From Nocardioides sp. YR527 (lineage in GTDB: Bacteria; Actinomycetota; Actinomycetes; Propionibacteriales; Nocardioidaceae), in NCBI RefSeq assembly GCF_900101045.1, contig NZ_FNFN01000005.1, positions 496,001 to 560,000 of the forward strand: a stretch of DNA of 64,000 nt, in the 5' to 3' direction. Below are positions 8,371 through 17,289 of this stretch, in pieces. Position numbers and translations under genes: made by a program. The notes under the pieces were generated by a model, which saw only the letters and a program-made list of their open reading frames with translations, did no database searches and had not been told where the DNA came from. Each line of letters opens with the position of its first letter. The first letter of the stretch is position 1.

Positions 8371-9897
8371 TCAGGGCGTTGTGATGACCGGCGCCACGAT
8401 CTCCCGTTTGAGGATCTTGTTCGTCGCACCCTTCGGGAGCTCGTCGACGAACCAGATGTGCCGGGGGTACTTGTAGGGCGCTACCCGGTCACGGACGTAC
8501 TGACGCAGCTCGTCCAAGGTCGCGGCACCCGGCTCGGCCAGCGCGACGGCGGCGCCTACCTCCTCGCCCAGCTCCGCGTGCGGGATGCCGATGACGGCGC
8601 ACTCGCGTACCGCGGGGTGCTCATAGAGCACCTCCTCGATCTCGCGTGGGTAGACGTTGTAGCCGCCGCGGATCACCAGGTCCTTCTTGCGGTCGACGAT
8701 GAAGAAGAAGCCGTCCTCGTCCTTGCGGCCGAGGTCGCCGCTGCGGAACCAGCCATCGGCATCGATGGCTGCTGCGGTCGCCTCGGGCCTTCCCCAGTAC
8801 CCCTTCATGATGTTGTCGCCCTTGATGACGATCTCGCCGACAGCGCCGATCGGTGCCTCGGCGCCGGCGTCGTCGATCACCTTGATCTCGACGCCCGGGA
8901 TCGGCATGCCGATGGAGCCCGGACGTTGCTGGCCCTGCCGATTGAAGGAGGAGACCGCGGAGGTCTCGGACAGGCCATAACCCTCCAGTACGACGCAGCC
9001 GAAGGTGTCCTCGAAACCATGAAGTACCTCGAGCGGCAGCGAGGCGCCGCCTGAGACGCACATTCGAAGGCTGGAGGTGTCGGTGCTCTTCGCGTCGGGG
9101 TGGTGGAGCATGGCGTTGAACATGGTGGGAACTCCCATGAACATGGTCGCCTCGTTCTCGGCGATCGTGGCGAGCACCGAGCCGGGCTCGAAGCGCGGGG
9201 TGAGGACCAGCCGTGCACCCTTGGCGACAGAGCAGTTGAGTGCACAGATCTGACCGAAGGCGTGGAAGAGCGGAAGCGCGCCGATGACGACGTCGGAGTC
9301 GACCATCGAGAACAGCGAGGTGGAGACCTCGACGTTGCGTCGCAGGTTGAGGTGGGTCAGCTCGGCACCCTTCGGGATGCCGGTCGTGCCGGAGGTGTAG
9401 AGGATCACCGCGGTGTCCTCCTCGACGCGGTGCGCCACGTCGTCGGAGGCCGGCAGCTCCTGCAGTGAGGCCTCGAAGGCACCCGGTGTGATGTAGCGGA
9501 CCTCTGTGCCCAGCTTGGCAGCGGGGTCCTCGACAACTGGCTGGCAGTCCGCCCATGCGTAGAGGAGCTTGACCTGGGGGTCCCCCAGGTAGTGCTCGAC
9601 CTCGCGGCCCTTGAGCAGAGGGTTCATCGGGACGACAGCGGCACCGGCCCGGAGCGCGCCGTAATAGGTGACGGCGAAGGAGACCACATTCGGCAGCATC
9701 ACGGCGACTCGATCGCCCGGTTGGACGCCGGCAGCGCGTAGGTCGTTAGCCACCCGGGAGGCGAGCACTTCGAGCTCGCGGTACGTGATCGTCGAGGCAC
9801 CGGCCTGAAGAGCAACCTTGTCCGGGGATGCGGCTGCGGAGCGGGCCAGGTCGTTGAAGAGGTTCGCATTCACGAGCCTGAGCGTGACATCCGTCAC
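8371..9897 (-). CDS. Fatty-acid/carboxylate-CoA ligase (AMP-forming)
   Basis: 508 residues, the usual length for ANL-family acyl-CoA synthetases. The nucleotide-binding loop YTSGTTGIPKG is at 167-177. Later motifs are GYGLSETS, WFRSGDLGRKDEDGFF, the hinge VDRKKDLVIRGGYNVYPRE, and a C-terminal KGATNKILKRE with the catalytic Lys. The enzyme activates a carboxylic acid to its acyl-CoA through an acyl-adenylate. It has no signal peptide and is cytoplasmic. It lies between two PucR genes, all on the minus strand, opposite an operon for alcohol and aldehyde oxidation and sulfatase. Activating the acid made by that operon is its likely role (inference). Confidence 0.9.
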   Translation of the reverse strand: MTDVTLRLVNANLFNDLARSAAASPDKVALQAGASTITYRELEVLASRVANDLRAAGVQPGDRVAVMLPNVVSFAVTYYGALRAGAAVVPMNPLLKGREVEHYLGDPQVKLLYAWADCQPVVEDPAAKLGTEVRYITPGAFEASLQELPASDDVAHRVEEDTAVILYTSGTTGIPKGAELTHLNLRRNVEVSTSLFSMVDSDVVIGALPLFHAFGQICALNCSVAKGARLVLTPRFEPGSVLATIAENEATMFMGVPTMFNAMLHHPDAKSTDTSSLRMCVSGGASLPLEVLHGFEDTFGCVVLEGYGLSETSAVSSFNRQGQQRPGSIGMPIPGVEIKVIDDAGAEAPIGAVGEIVIKGDNIMKGYWGRPEATAAAIDADGWFRSGDLGRKDEDGFFFIVDRKKDLVIRGGYNVYPREIEEVLYEHPAVRECAVIGIPHAELGEEVGAAVALAEPGAATLDELRQYVRDRVAPYKYPRHIWFVDELPKGATNKILKREIVAPVITTP

Positions 9898-9961
9898 CTC
9901 GAAAACGGTCGGACAGACGCACGATTTTCCGCCCGCCGATTGGTGCTCGAGTACAAACGAG

Positions 9962-11206
9962 CTAGGAATCGCGCGAGACCGGCGGGCCGAAGAAAGCCGT
10001 GTAGCGCAGGGCCAGTTCGAGGTGAGCGGATCGTTCTGTCAGCGGGCGCCCCAGCAGCTCCTCGGCGCGGGCGAGCCGGTAGCGGACCGTGTTCTTGTGG
10101 ACGAAGAGCCGCGACGCCGTTGCGGTGTAGTTGAGCCCCGTCGAGAGGAAGACGAGCAAGGTCTCGCGGATCAGTGTCAGGTTGCGGTCTGGTCCGATCA
10201 GCGCGCCGACCTCGCGAACCACGAATCGGTCCAGCAGCCCGTTCTGCTCGCCAACCAGGCACAGCAGATCAACGTCGTCGTAGCGGACCAAGCTGGTGGG
10301 CCGGGTTGCGCCCAGACACAGCCGCTGTGCGGCACGCGCCTCGTCGTGGCTGGTGCGGAAGCCGGCGATGCCGCGTGCCGGGGACCCGATGGAGACCTGG
10401 GCACCGGCCTTGTCGAGGTCGGCGATCAGATCGCTCAGCGGTTCGAGGTCGGGCCGGACCGGGGTGGCGGCCCAGCAGCACAGTTCCCGGCCGCTGCTGG
10501 GATGCAGGACTGGCCGGGCGGCCCCGATGGCGCGAGCAGCCTGAGTGGCGAGCTGGGCGAGGTGCTGTTGTGTCTTCTCGCCAGCGGCCGGAGCCCACAG
10601 GACGAACCCCACCTGCCAGTGATTGAGCGGATGGCTCAGCTCGACACTGGCGGCGTCGGCATCGGTGACGGTGCCGCGCAGAAGGGCCTCGACCAGCTGA
10701 GAGCGGCGGAGCATCGCGCCTTCGAGGAGCTCCTGCCGTTCGGCGTAGAAGGTCTCGATCAGCGCTTCGACCGAGTCGTCCATCCACTGCTCGGCTCGGC
10801 TCCAGAGGAACCTGAGCACCGTGTCCTTGGGAGGATCACTCTCCGCGAGGTCCTCGGTCGCCTCGGCGATGAACGCGAAGACCGCCCGATGCGCGGCGCG
10901 ATAGACCTTCAGAAGGACGCTCAGGTCGAGGCCTCGTCGCGCCAGCGACCGCGCGAGCTCGTCGGCCCCGGCCGGCAGCGTCAGCTTGTGATGCTGCGGA
11001 AGGGCCGCGGCGAACGTGCGCCACTGCGATCGTGTGCTGTTGTGGAGGTCGTCGAGGAGCATCGGGTCGCTCGCGATCTCCGGGACCTGGCTGGCGATCC
11101 GGTCGTCGACGACCCGGACGAACTCCTCGAGAGCGTCATCCCTGGTGGCCTGTAGGGCGAAGACGCGCACCCATTCCGCCAGCTCCATACGATCCCCCGC
11201 TGTCAT
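9962..11206 (-). CDS. PucR-family transcriptional regulator (second copy)
   Basis: About 414 residues with the same plan as the 7073-8305 protein and clear similarity throughout. Examples are RRGLDLSVLLKVYRAAHRAV against RRGMDLGVLLKVYRAAHQAV, and the C-terminal HTH YTATASRLFVHKNTVRYRLA. The two are paralogues. The ATG at 11206 is chosen because the longer frame to 11293 has no plausible ribosome site. It is divergent from the GMC dehydrogenase operon; the 146-base gap between them is where it would be expected to bind. Effector unknown; PucR proteins typically sense a pathway intermediate. Confidence 0.88.
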   Translation of the reverse strand: MTAGDRMELAEWVRVFALQATRDDALEEFVRVVDDRIASQVPEIASDPMLLDDLHNSTRSQWRTFAAALPQHHKLTLPAGADELARSLARRGLDLSVLLKVYRAAHRAVFAFIAEATEDLAESDPPKDTVLRFLWSRAEQWMDDSVEALIETFYAERQELLEGAMLRRSQLVEALLRGTVTDADAASVELSHPLNHWQVGFVLWAPAAGEKTQQHLAQLATQAARAIGAARPVLHPSSGRELCCWAATPVRPDLEPLSDLIADLDKAGAQVSIGSPARGIAGFRTSHDEARAAQRLCLGATRPTSLVRYDDVDLLCLVGEQNGLLDRFVVREVGALIGPDRNLTLIRETLLVFLSTGLNYTATASRLFVHKNTVRYRLARAEELLGRPLTERSAHLELALRYTAFFGPPVSRDS

Positions 11207-11352
11207 CGTCTTCCGCCTCGCCTCGATGTGGTGCGCGCCACTCCAGTTTGGACGCGCAAACAATGCAACATTCGAAGCGTGGGCGCAACGCACAAGCGCG
11301 GCGGCGATTCTATGGCGAGACTCACATGACCGACTGAAGTGTGAGGAACCAG

Positions 11353-12930
11353 ATGAACTCGTTTGACTACATCGTCGTCGGCTCGGGCTCTGCCGGGTCG
11401 GTCGTTGCTGGTCGGCTCTCCGAAGATCCCGACTGCCGCGTCCTGCTGATCGAGGCCGGCTCGGCCAAGAAGCCGATGAACGTCAAGATCCCGGCCGCGT
11501 TCGCCACCCAGTTCAAGACGGACCAGGACTGGGAGTACTACACCGAGCCTGAGCCGTACCTGGACAACCGGGTCCTCTACCACCCGCGCGCCAAGTACCT
11601 CGGCGGTTGCAGCGGCATGAACGCGATGATCTACATCCGCGGCAGCCGGCACGACTATGACAGCTGGGCCAAGGCCGGGGCGACCGGCTGGTCCTACGAC
11701 GAGGTCCTGCCGCTGTTCAAGCGATCGGAGAACAACTCCCGCGGCGCGGACGAGTACCACGGCGTCGGAGGACCGCTGCACATCGAAGACCTTCGCTCGC
11801 CCAACCCCCTGACGGAGACGCTCATCGAGGGCATCGAGTCGACCGGTCTGCCACGCAACGACGACTTCAACGGAGCCGGGCAGGTCGGCGTCGGCTACAG
11901 CCAGGTGACCCACAAGAAGGGCATGCGGTGGACCACCGCCGACGGCTACGTGAAGCCGGCACTGAAGCGGCCGAACTTCACCTTGATGACCGGCGCGCAC
12001 GTCCAGCGCCTGCGGGTCTTCGGCGACCGGGTGGTCGGTGTCGAGATTGAGCGCGACGGGCGCTGGGAGTTCATCCGGGCAAAGCGGGAGGTCGTGCTCT
12101 CGGCCGGCGCCTTCAACACACCGCAGATTCTGATGCTCTCCGGTATCGGACCTGCTGATCACCTCCGCCAGCACGGAATCATGGCGATCGTCGACAACCC
12201 CAACGTGGGGGCGCATCTCATGGACCACCCGTTCTACCTGGCGAACTTCGAGACCACCGCCAAAGGCACTCTCGCCGGCGCCGAGTCGCCCGTGCAGCTG
12301 GTCAAGTACCTCGCGGCTCGTCGCGGTCTTCTGACGTCCAACGTCGCCGAGGCCCAGGCGTTCTTCCGCACCCGCGCTGGCGAGGATGCTCCGGACATGC
12401 AGATGTTCGCCGCCCCGGCGTACTTCTGGGACAACGGTTTCACCACCCACGACAAGCCGGCGTACGCGTTCGCGCTCTCGCTCGTCGGGTCTCTGAGCCG
12501 CGGCAGCATCAGGCTCACCAGCGCGGACCCGAAAGCGAAGGTGTGGACCCGGTTCAACTACTTCTCCGAGGCAGCCGAGATGGACTCCATGGTGGCCGGC
12601 CTGGAGCGTGCTCGGGAGATAGCGGCATCGGCGCCGCTCCGCGACCTGACCACCCGCGAGATCCATCCGGGGAAGGGCGTGGGCACGAGCCGGACTGATC
12701 TCGAGGCCGAGATCCGCCGCAACGTCGCGCATACCTACCACCCCGCATGCACCGCCCGGATCGGGACCGAGACGGACGGCGTGGTCGACCCCGAGCTGCG
12801 GGTCCACGGCGTGCTCGGTCTGCGCGTCGCCGACGCCTCGGTCTTCCCGACCATCCCCCACGGCAACACCCACGCACCGAGCGTCCTCGTGGGCGAGAAG
12901 GCCGCGGACCTGATCCGCGCCGCGAAGTGA
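11353..12930 (+). CDS. GMC-family alcohol dehydrogenase (choline/PEG/alkanol dehydrogenase-like)
   Basis: 525 residues. The FAD fold begins DYIVVGSGSAG (GSGSAG at 10-15). The GMC signature YHPRAKYLGGCSGMNAMIY follows. Near the C-terminus are TYHPACTARIG and PHGNTHAPSVLVGEKAADLI, which hold the catalytic histidines. The family oxidises a primary alcohol to an aldehyde. The ATG at 11353 is preferred to the GTG at 11341 because TGAGGAA sits just before it. It is first in a plus-strand operon running to the MFS gene ending at 18642; the aldehyde dehydrogenase follows after 8 bases, which matches alcohol-to-aldehyde-to-acid oxidation. Confidence 0.9.
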   Translation: MNSFDYIVVGSGSAGSVVAGRLSEDPDCRVLLIEAGSAKKPMNVKIPAAFATQFKTDQDWEYYTEPEPYLDNRVLYHPRAKYLGGCSGMNAMIYIRGSRHDYDSWAKAGATGWSYDEVLPLFKRSENNSRGADEYHGVGGPLHIEDLRSPNPLTETLIEGIESTGLPRNDDFNGAGQVGVGYSQVTHKKGMRWTTADGYVKPALKRPNFTLMTGAHVQRLRVFGDRVVGVEIERDGRWEFIRAKREVVLSAGAFNTPQILMLSGIGPADHLRQHGIMAIVDNPNVGAHLMDHPFYLANFETTAKGTLAGAESPVQLVKYLAARRGLLTSNVAEAQAFFRTRAGEDAPDMQMFAAPAYFWDNGFTTHDKPAYAFALSLVGSLSRGSIRLTSADPKAKVWTRFNYFSEAAEMDSMVAGLERAREIAASAPLRDLTTREIHPGKGVGTSRTDLEAEIRRNVAHTYHPACTARIGTETDGVVDPELRVHGVLGLRVADASVFPTIPHGNTHAPSVLVGEKAADLIRAAK

Positions 12931-12938
12931 GGGGCCCG

Positions 12939-14660
12939 ATGACCGAGATGACCGCCCAGTTCTCCGCCACGGACGCAGACCGGATCGTCGAGAAACTCGC
13001 CCGCGGCGAGGTCGCGTGGGCGCGTACGTCACTTGCCCGACGTTGCGAGATGCTCGATCGCTTCCAGCAGCTCGTTGTCGACCACGCCCAGGAGTGGGTC
13101 GACCTCGCCTGCGAGATGAAGGGTCTCCCGAAAGATTCCCCGCTCGTCGGGGAGGAATGGATCAGCGGTCCGTGGGCCGTGCTCAGCTATCTGAACTCAC
13201 TGCGGCATACCCTCGCGGTCCTCGAGGAGGGTGGTGATCCGCTGGAGCCGTTCACGATGCGCAGCGTCCCGGGCGGTCGTCTGGCGATCGATGTGCTCCC
13301 ACACACCATGTGGGACACATTGCTGCTCAACGGCTACCGCGCTGAGCTCTGGATGCAGCCGGGCGTCGACCGGGCGCGGATGCGTGCCCGCGCCGGCCTT
13401 GGTCAGCGTCGTCCGTACGAGACTCGGGGCGGTGTTCTGGTGCTCGGTGCCGGCAACATCACCTCGATCGTGCCCAGCGACGTGCTCTACGTGCTCTTCG
13501 CGGACAACCGGGTGGTCGCGCTGAAGCTCAACCCGATCGCGGACCGCCTGGAGGGCGTGATGCGTCGGATCTTCGCGCCGTTCATCGAGGTCGGTGCCGT
13601 CCAAGTACTGACGGGCGATGTCGAGCTGGGGAGCGCGCTGGCCTACCACCCGGGTGTTGCCGCGGTGCACATGACCGGTTCCGAGGCCACGCACGACGCC
13701 ATCGTCTGGGGGTCGGGGGAGCGGGGCGTGGCCAACAAGGCGGCCGGCACCCCCGTGCTCGACAAGCCGATCACCAGCGAACTGGGTGGTGCTGCACCTG
13801 TCGTGGTCGTACCCGGCAAGTGGTCCAAGCGCGATCTGCGCTTCCACGCCCGGCACGTGGCCACGATGCGCCTGCACAACAGCGGCTGCAACTGCATCGC
13901 CGCCCAGGTCGTCGTCGTCAGCTCCGACTGGGCCCAGAAGGGTGCCTTCCTCGCCGAGCTCCGCAAGGCGCTGGCCGCCGCTCCGGCGCGGCCGGCGTGG
14001 TACCCGGGCTGCGACCTCCGGGTGGAGACCGCCCGGGCCCTCCACCCGAACGCCGAGCGCGTCGGCGGTACTCCGCAGCGGACCCTGATCCCGGACCTCG
14101 ACCTGTCGAAGCCGGACCCGAACGCGTTCGAGAGCGAGTACTTCGGCCCGGTCCTCGGGATCGCCGAGCTTCCAGGTGAAGGCGAGGAGTTTCTGGAGTC
14201 AGCCATCGAGGCGTGCAACGAGAAGCTCCGCGGCACGCTCGGCGCGAACGTTCTGATCCATCCGAAGGCGAAGAAGGCGATGGGCGAGCGCTTCGAGCGG
14301 CACCTCAGCCAGCTGCGCTACGGCACCATCGCCGTCAACGCCTGGACCGGTCTCGGCTACCTGTCGGCGCTGGCGACCTGGGGTGCATTCCCCGGCCACT
14401 CGCTCGACGATATTCAGAGCGGACGCGGTGTCGTCCACAACGCGTTGCTGCTCGCCGACACCGAGCGGACCGTGGTCTACGGCCCGTGGCGGATGCTGCC
14501 GCGGGCGTGGCTGCACGGGAGCTTCGTACTGGCTCCCAAGCCGCCGTGGTTCGTCGACAATCGCAGCGCGGCGACGACGGGTCGCCTGCTCACCTACTTC
14601 ACCGCGAAGCCGAGGTGGCGATCGCTTCCGGCGATCTTCTGGTCGGCGCTGCGGGGATGA
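12939..14660 (+). CDS. Aldehyde dehydrogenase family protein
   Basis: 573 residues, longer than the usual 480-500. The presumed general base Glu281 lies in TSELGGAAP. The nucleophile is Cys319 in HNSGCNCIAAQ, where the common GQxC is GCxC (Cys317 replaces Gln). The C-terminal 70 residues (from about RTVVYGPWRMLPRAW) look like an extra segment. The family oxidises aldehydes to acids with NAD(P)+. The ATG at 12939 follows the GMC stop by 8 bases with GAGGGG upstream; the longer open frame upstream lies inside the GMC gene. Its stop overlaps the DUF202 start (ATGA), so it is translationally coupled. Confidence 0.85.
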   Translation: MTEMTAQFSATDADRIVEKLARGEVAWARTSLARRCEMLDRFQQLVVDHAQEWVDLACEMKGLPKDSPLVGEEWISGPWAVLSYLNSLRHTLAVLEEGGDPLEPFTMRSVPGGRLAIDVLPHTMWDTLLLNGYRAELWMQPGVDRARMRARAGLGQRRPYETRGGVLVLGAGNITSIVPSDVLYVLFADNRVVALKLNPIADRLEGVMRRIFAPFIEVGAVQVLTGDVELGSALAYHPGVAAVHMTGSEATHDAIVWGSGERGVANKAAGTPVLDKPITSELGGAAPVVVVPGKWSKRDLRFHARHVATMRLHNSGCNCIAAQVVVVSSDWAQKGAFLAELRKALAAAPARPAWYPGCDLRVETARALHPNAERVGGTPQRTLIPDLDLSKPDPNAFESEYFGPVLGIAELPGEGEEFLESAIEACNEKLRGTLGANVLIHPKAKKAMGERFERHLSQLRYGTIAVNAWTGLGYLSALATWGAFPGHSLDDIQSGRGVVHNALLLADTERTVVYGPWRMLPRAWLHGSFVLAPKPPWFVDNRSAATTGRLLTYFTAKPRWRSLPAIFWSALRG

Positions 14661-15025
14661 GATCACGCACCTCCCCCCGATGGACCGAGGAAGGGGCTGA
14701 CCCCGACTATCGCTTCTCCCTCGCCAACGAACGGACCTTCCTCGCGTGGGTCAGGACCACCTTGGCGCTGCTCGCTGCCGGCGTGGCGCTCGCCGAGCTC
14801 GTCCCGCCGCTCCGGGTCTCGGGCGCGACGGCCTTCCTTGGTGCCGTGCTCGCCGCCATCGCGTGCTTCACCTCGTGGTTCGCCTACCGCCGCTGGCAAG
14901 CGAACGAGCGCGCCATGCGACTGCGGGTCTCGCTGCCCTTCCCGGTGCTCCTGCCCTTGGTCGCATCGCTGCTGAGCCTGGTGTCGGTTCTCGTTCTCCT
15001 CCTGCTCGTGGCACAGCAGGCGTGA
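14657..15025 (+). CDS. DUF202 (YidH-like) small membrane protein
   Basis: 122 residues. The DUF202 hallmark YRFSLANERTFLAWVRTTLALLA opens the protein, followed by two more hydrophobic segments (about residues 55-75 and 95-118), so three membrane spans are likely. The molecular function of the family is unknown. The ATG at 14657 overlaps the ALDH stop, and the next DUF202 gene starts inside its stop (GTGA). Its place inside an oxidation and sulfatase operon suggests a membrane role for that pathway, but nothing in the sequence shows what. Confidence 0.85.
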   Translation: MRSRTSPRWTEEGADPDYRFSLANERTFLAWVRTTLALLAAGVALAELVPPLRVSGATAFLGAVLAAIACFTSWFAYRRWQANERAMRLRVSLPFPVLLPLVASLLSLVSVLVLLLLVAQQA

Positions 15026-15312
15026 CCGATCCCGGGCTTCAGCCGGAGCGCACCGCACTGGCGTGGCGAAGGACGGCGGCTTCCGGAGCGACGCTGGGTC
15101 TGTTCCTCCTTCACGTCGGCAGCACGCAGGCGAGCCCCGGGATTGTCGCCGCCGGAGTTGTCGCCGTCTCGGGGTCGGTGCTGCTCGCCGTCACCGGCGG
15201 GAGGCGCCGCCCGCCGGGCACCGGAGTGAGCCCAGTCCTCCTGCGCGCCACCGCGACCGTCTCGGGCGCCACCTCGGTTCTGCTCGCCGTCTCGGTCCTC
15301 ACCCCTCATTGA
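15022..15312 (+). CDS. DUF202 small membrane protein, second copy
   Basis: 96 residues starting at GTG 15022, which overlaps the previous stop as GTGA. The N-terminus GLQPERTALAWRRTAASG is the shorter DUF202 motif (ERTALAWxRT). Two further hydrophobic segments end at LLAVSVLTPH. Paired DUF202 proteins of different length are common in actinobacteria and may form a heteromer (inference). The alkylsulfatase begins 37 bases downstream. Confidence 0.82.
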   Translation: MTDPGLQPERTALAWRRTAASGATLGLFLLHVGSTQASPGIVAAGVVAVSGSVLLAVTGGRRRPPGTGVSPVLLRATATVSGATSVLLAVSVLTPH

Positions 15313-15349
15313 CCAATCCCCACCGTCCACCACCTCAGGAGAACAACCC

Positions 15350-17251
15350 ATGACCAGCACACCCAGGCCCGCCACGCGCCATGTGGTCGCCCGGAACGAG
15401 GCAGTCCTACGCGAGCTGCCGTTCGATGACCACGGTGACTTCGCTGACGCCGACCGTGGCCTGATCAAGGCGCTCGACGACTGCGTGATCCGGGCGGAGG
15501 ACGGCCGCGTCGTCTGGGACAACGAGGCGTACCGCTTCCTTGACGGTGATGCGCCAGGAACGGTCAACCCGAGTCTGTGGCGGCAGTCGCAGCTCGTCAC
15601 CCGTCAGGGTCTCTACGAGGTCATCGAGGGCATCTATCAGGTGCGCGGCTTCGACATCTCCAACGTGACCTTCGTCGAAGGTGAGCGCGGGGTCATCGTC
15701 ATCGACCCGCTCCTCTCCGTCGAGACCGCCGCCGCGGCGATCGCGCTGTACCGGGAGCACCGGGGTGAACGGCCGGTGACGGGCGTCATCTACTCCCACT
15801 CCCACATCGACCACTTCGGAGGCGTCAAGGGCGTCACCACCCAGGAGGCGGTCGACGCGGGCGAGGTCCCGGTGATCGCCCCGGCGGGCTTCCTCGAGCA
15901 CGCCGTGGCCGAGAACATCTACACCGGGACAGCGATGGCGCGTCGCGCCGGCTACATGTACGGCGCAGCACTCGAGCGCGGACCTCACGGTCAGGTCAGC
16001 GCCGGTCTCGGATCAACGACCTCCACCGGGATGGCTTCGCTGATCGTCCCGACGATCGAGGTGGCGACGACCGGCGAGGAGCTGATCCTCGACGGCGTAC
16101 GCATCGTCTTCCAGATGGCACCGGGCGCGGAAGCGCCGTCGGAGTTCCACTTCTACTTTCCCGACTTCCGGGCGCTCTTCATGGCCGAGAACGCGAACCA
16201 TACGATGCACAACCTGGTCACGCTGCGAGGCGCGCTCGTGCGCGACCCTCATGTCTGGGCGCGGTACCTCACCGAGACGATCGAGATGTTCGGCGATGAC
16301 CTCGAGGTGGCCCTGGCCGGTCACAACTGGCCGATGTGGGGTCGCGAACGGGTCGTCGACTTCATCGCCACACAACGCGACCTGTATGCCTATCTCCACG
16401 ACCAGACCGTCCGCCTGATCAATCGTGGCATGGTGGGGTCGGAGATCGCCGAGACGTTCCGGCTGCCTCCCGCGCTCGAGAAGGCGTGGCACGCCCGCGG
16501 CTACTACGGCTCGGTCAGCCACAATGTCAAAGCGATCTACCAGCGGTACATGGGCTGGTTCGACGGCAACCCCGCCCATCTGTGGGCGCATCCGCCCGTC
16601 GCCGCGGGGGAGCGGTACGTGGCCGCGATGGGCGGGGCGGACGCGGTGGTCACCAAGGCCGCCGAGGCCTTCGGGACGGGCGACTTCCGATGGGCCGCGG
16701 AGCTGCTGAACCACGTCGTGTTCGCCGAGCCGAACCACGACAAGGCCACAGCCCTTCTCGCAGACACCTACGAACAGCTCGGGTACGGGAGCGAGAACGG
16801 CCCGTGGCGCTGCTTCTATCTCTCGGGTGCGCACGAGCTTCGCCACGGCAGCTTCGGGACGCCCATCCACACGGCATCGGCCGACGTCGTCGGCTCGCTG
16901 AGCCCCGCCCAGATCTTCGATCTGCTCGCGGTTCGGCTGGACGCCACACGATGCTGGGATGAAATGCTCAACGTGGACATCCGGTTCGAAGGATCGGATC
17001 TGACCTGGCGCCTCAGCCTGTGCAACGGCGTGCTCACCCACTCGACGTCCCGGCAACAGGCACTCGCTTCGGCCACGTTCACGATCGACGCTCCCAGTCG
17101 CCTCATCGCCTTGCTCATGGGTGCGCCGGCCGCTCCTGAGTCGCTGGCCGGGTCGGGCGTCTTCGCCGAGGGTGATGCCGGTGTTCTCGAGCGACTTCTC
17201 GGGTTCATGGAAGCACCCGACCCGTCGTTCGCGATCGTCACGCCCGAGTGA
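15350..17251 (+). CDS. Alkylsulfatase, SdsA1/BDS1 type (metallo-beta-lactamase fold)
   Basis: 633 residues, normal for class III alkylsulfatases. The zinc motif HSHIDH is at 150-155, followed by FGG. Further ligands are expected in MAENANHTMHN and in AGHNWPMWG. A dimerisation domain comes next, then a C-terminal SCP2-like lipid-binding domain (from about residue 510, containing LAVRLDATRCWDEMLNVDIRFE). The enzyme hydrolyses primary or secondary alkyl sulfates such as dodecyl sulfate to alcohol and sulfate. No signal peptide is visible, so it is probably cytoplasmic, unlike the Pseudomonas enzyme. A ribosome site AGGAG precedes ATG 15350. The MFS carrier follows directly. Confidence 0.92.
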   Translation: MTSTPRPATRHVVARNEAVLRELPFDDHGDFADADRGLIKALDDCVIRAEDGRVVWDNEAYRFLDGDAPGTVNPSLWRQSQLVTRQGLYEVIEGIYQVRGFDISNVTFVEGERGVIVIDPLLSVETAAAAIALYREHRGERPVTGVIYSHSHIDHFGGVKGVTTQEAVDAGEVPVIAPAGFLEHAVAENIYTGTAMARRAGYMYGAALERGPHGQVSAGLGSTTSTGMASLIVPTIEVATTGEELILDGVRIVFQMAPGAEAPSEFHFYFPDFRALFMAENANHTMHNLVTLRGALVRDPHVWARYLTETIEMFGDDLEVALAGHNWPMWGRERVVDFIATQRDLYAYLHDQTVRLINRGMVGSEIAETFRLPPALEKAWHARGYYGSVSHNVKAIYQRYMGWFDGNPAHLWAHPPVAAGERYVAAMGGADAVVTKAAEAFGTGDFRWAAELLNHVVFAEPNHDKATALLADTYEQLGYGSENGPWRCFYLSGAHELRHGSFGTPIHTASADVVGSLSPAQIFDLLAVRLDATRCWDEMLNVDIRFEGSDLTWRLSLCNGVLTHSTSRQQALASATFTIDAPSRLIALLMGAPAAPESLAGSGVFAEGDAGVLERLLGFMEAPDPSFAIVTPE

Positions 17252-17289
17252 GCACGGCCGACAGATCTCCGGTAGGGAAAGGGACCCTG

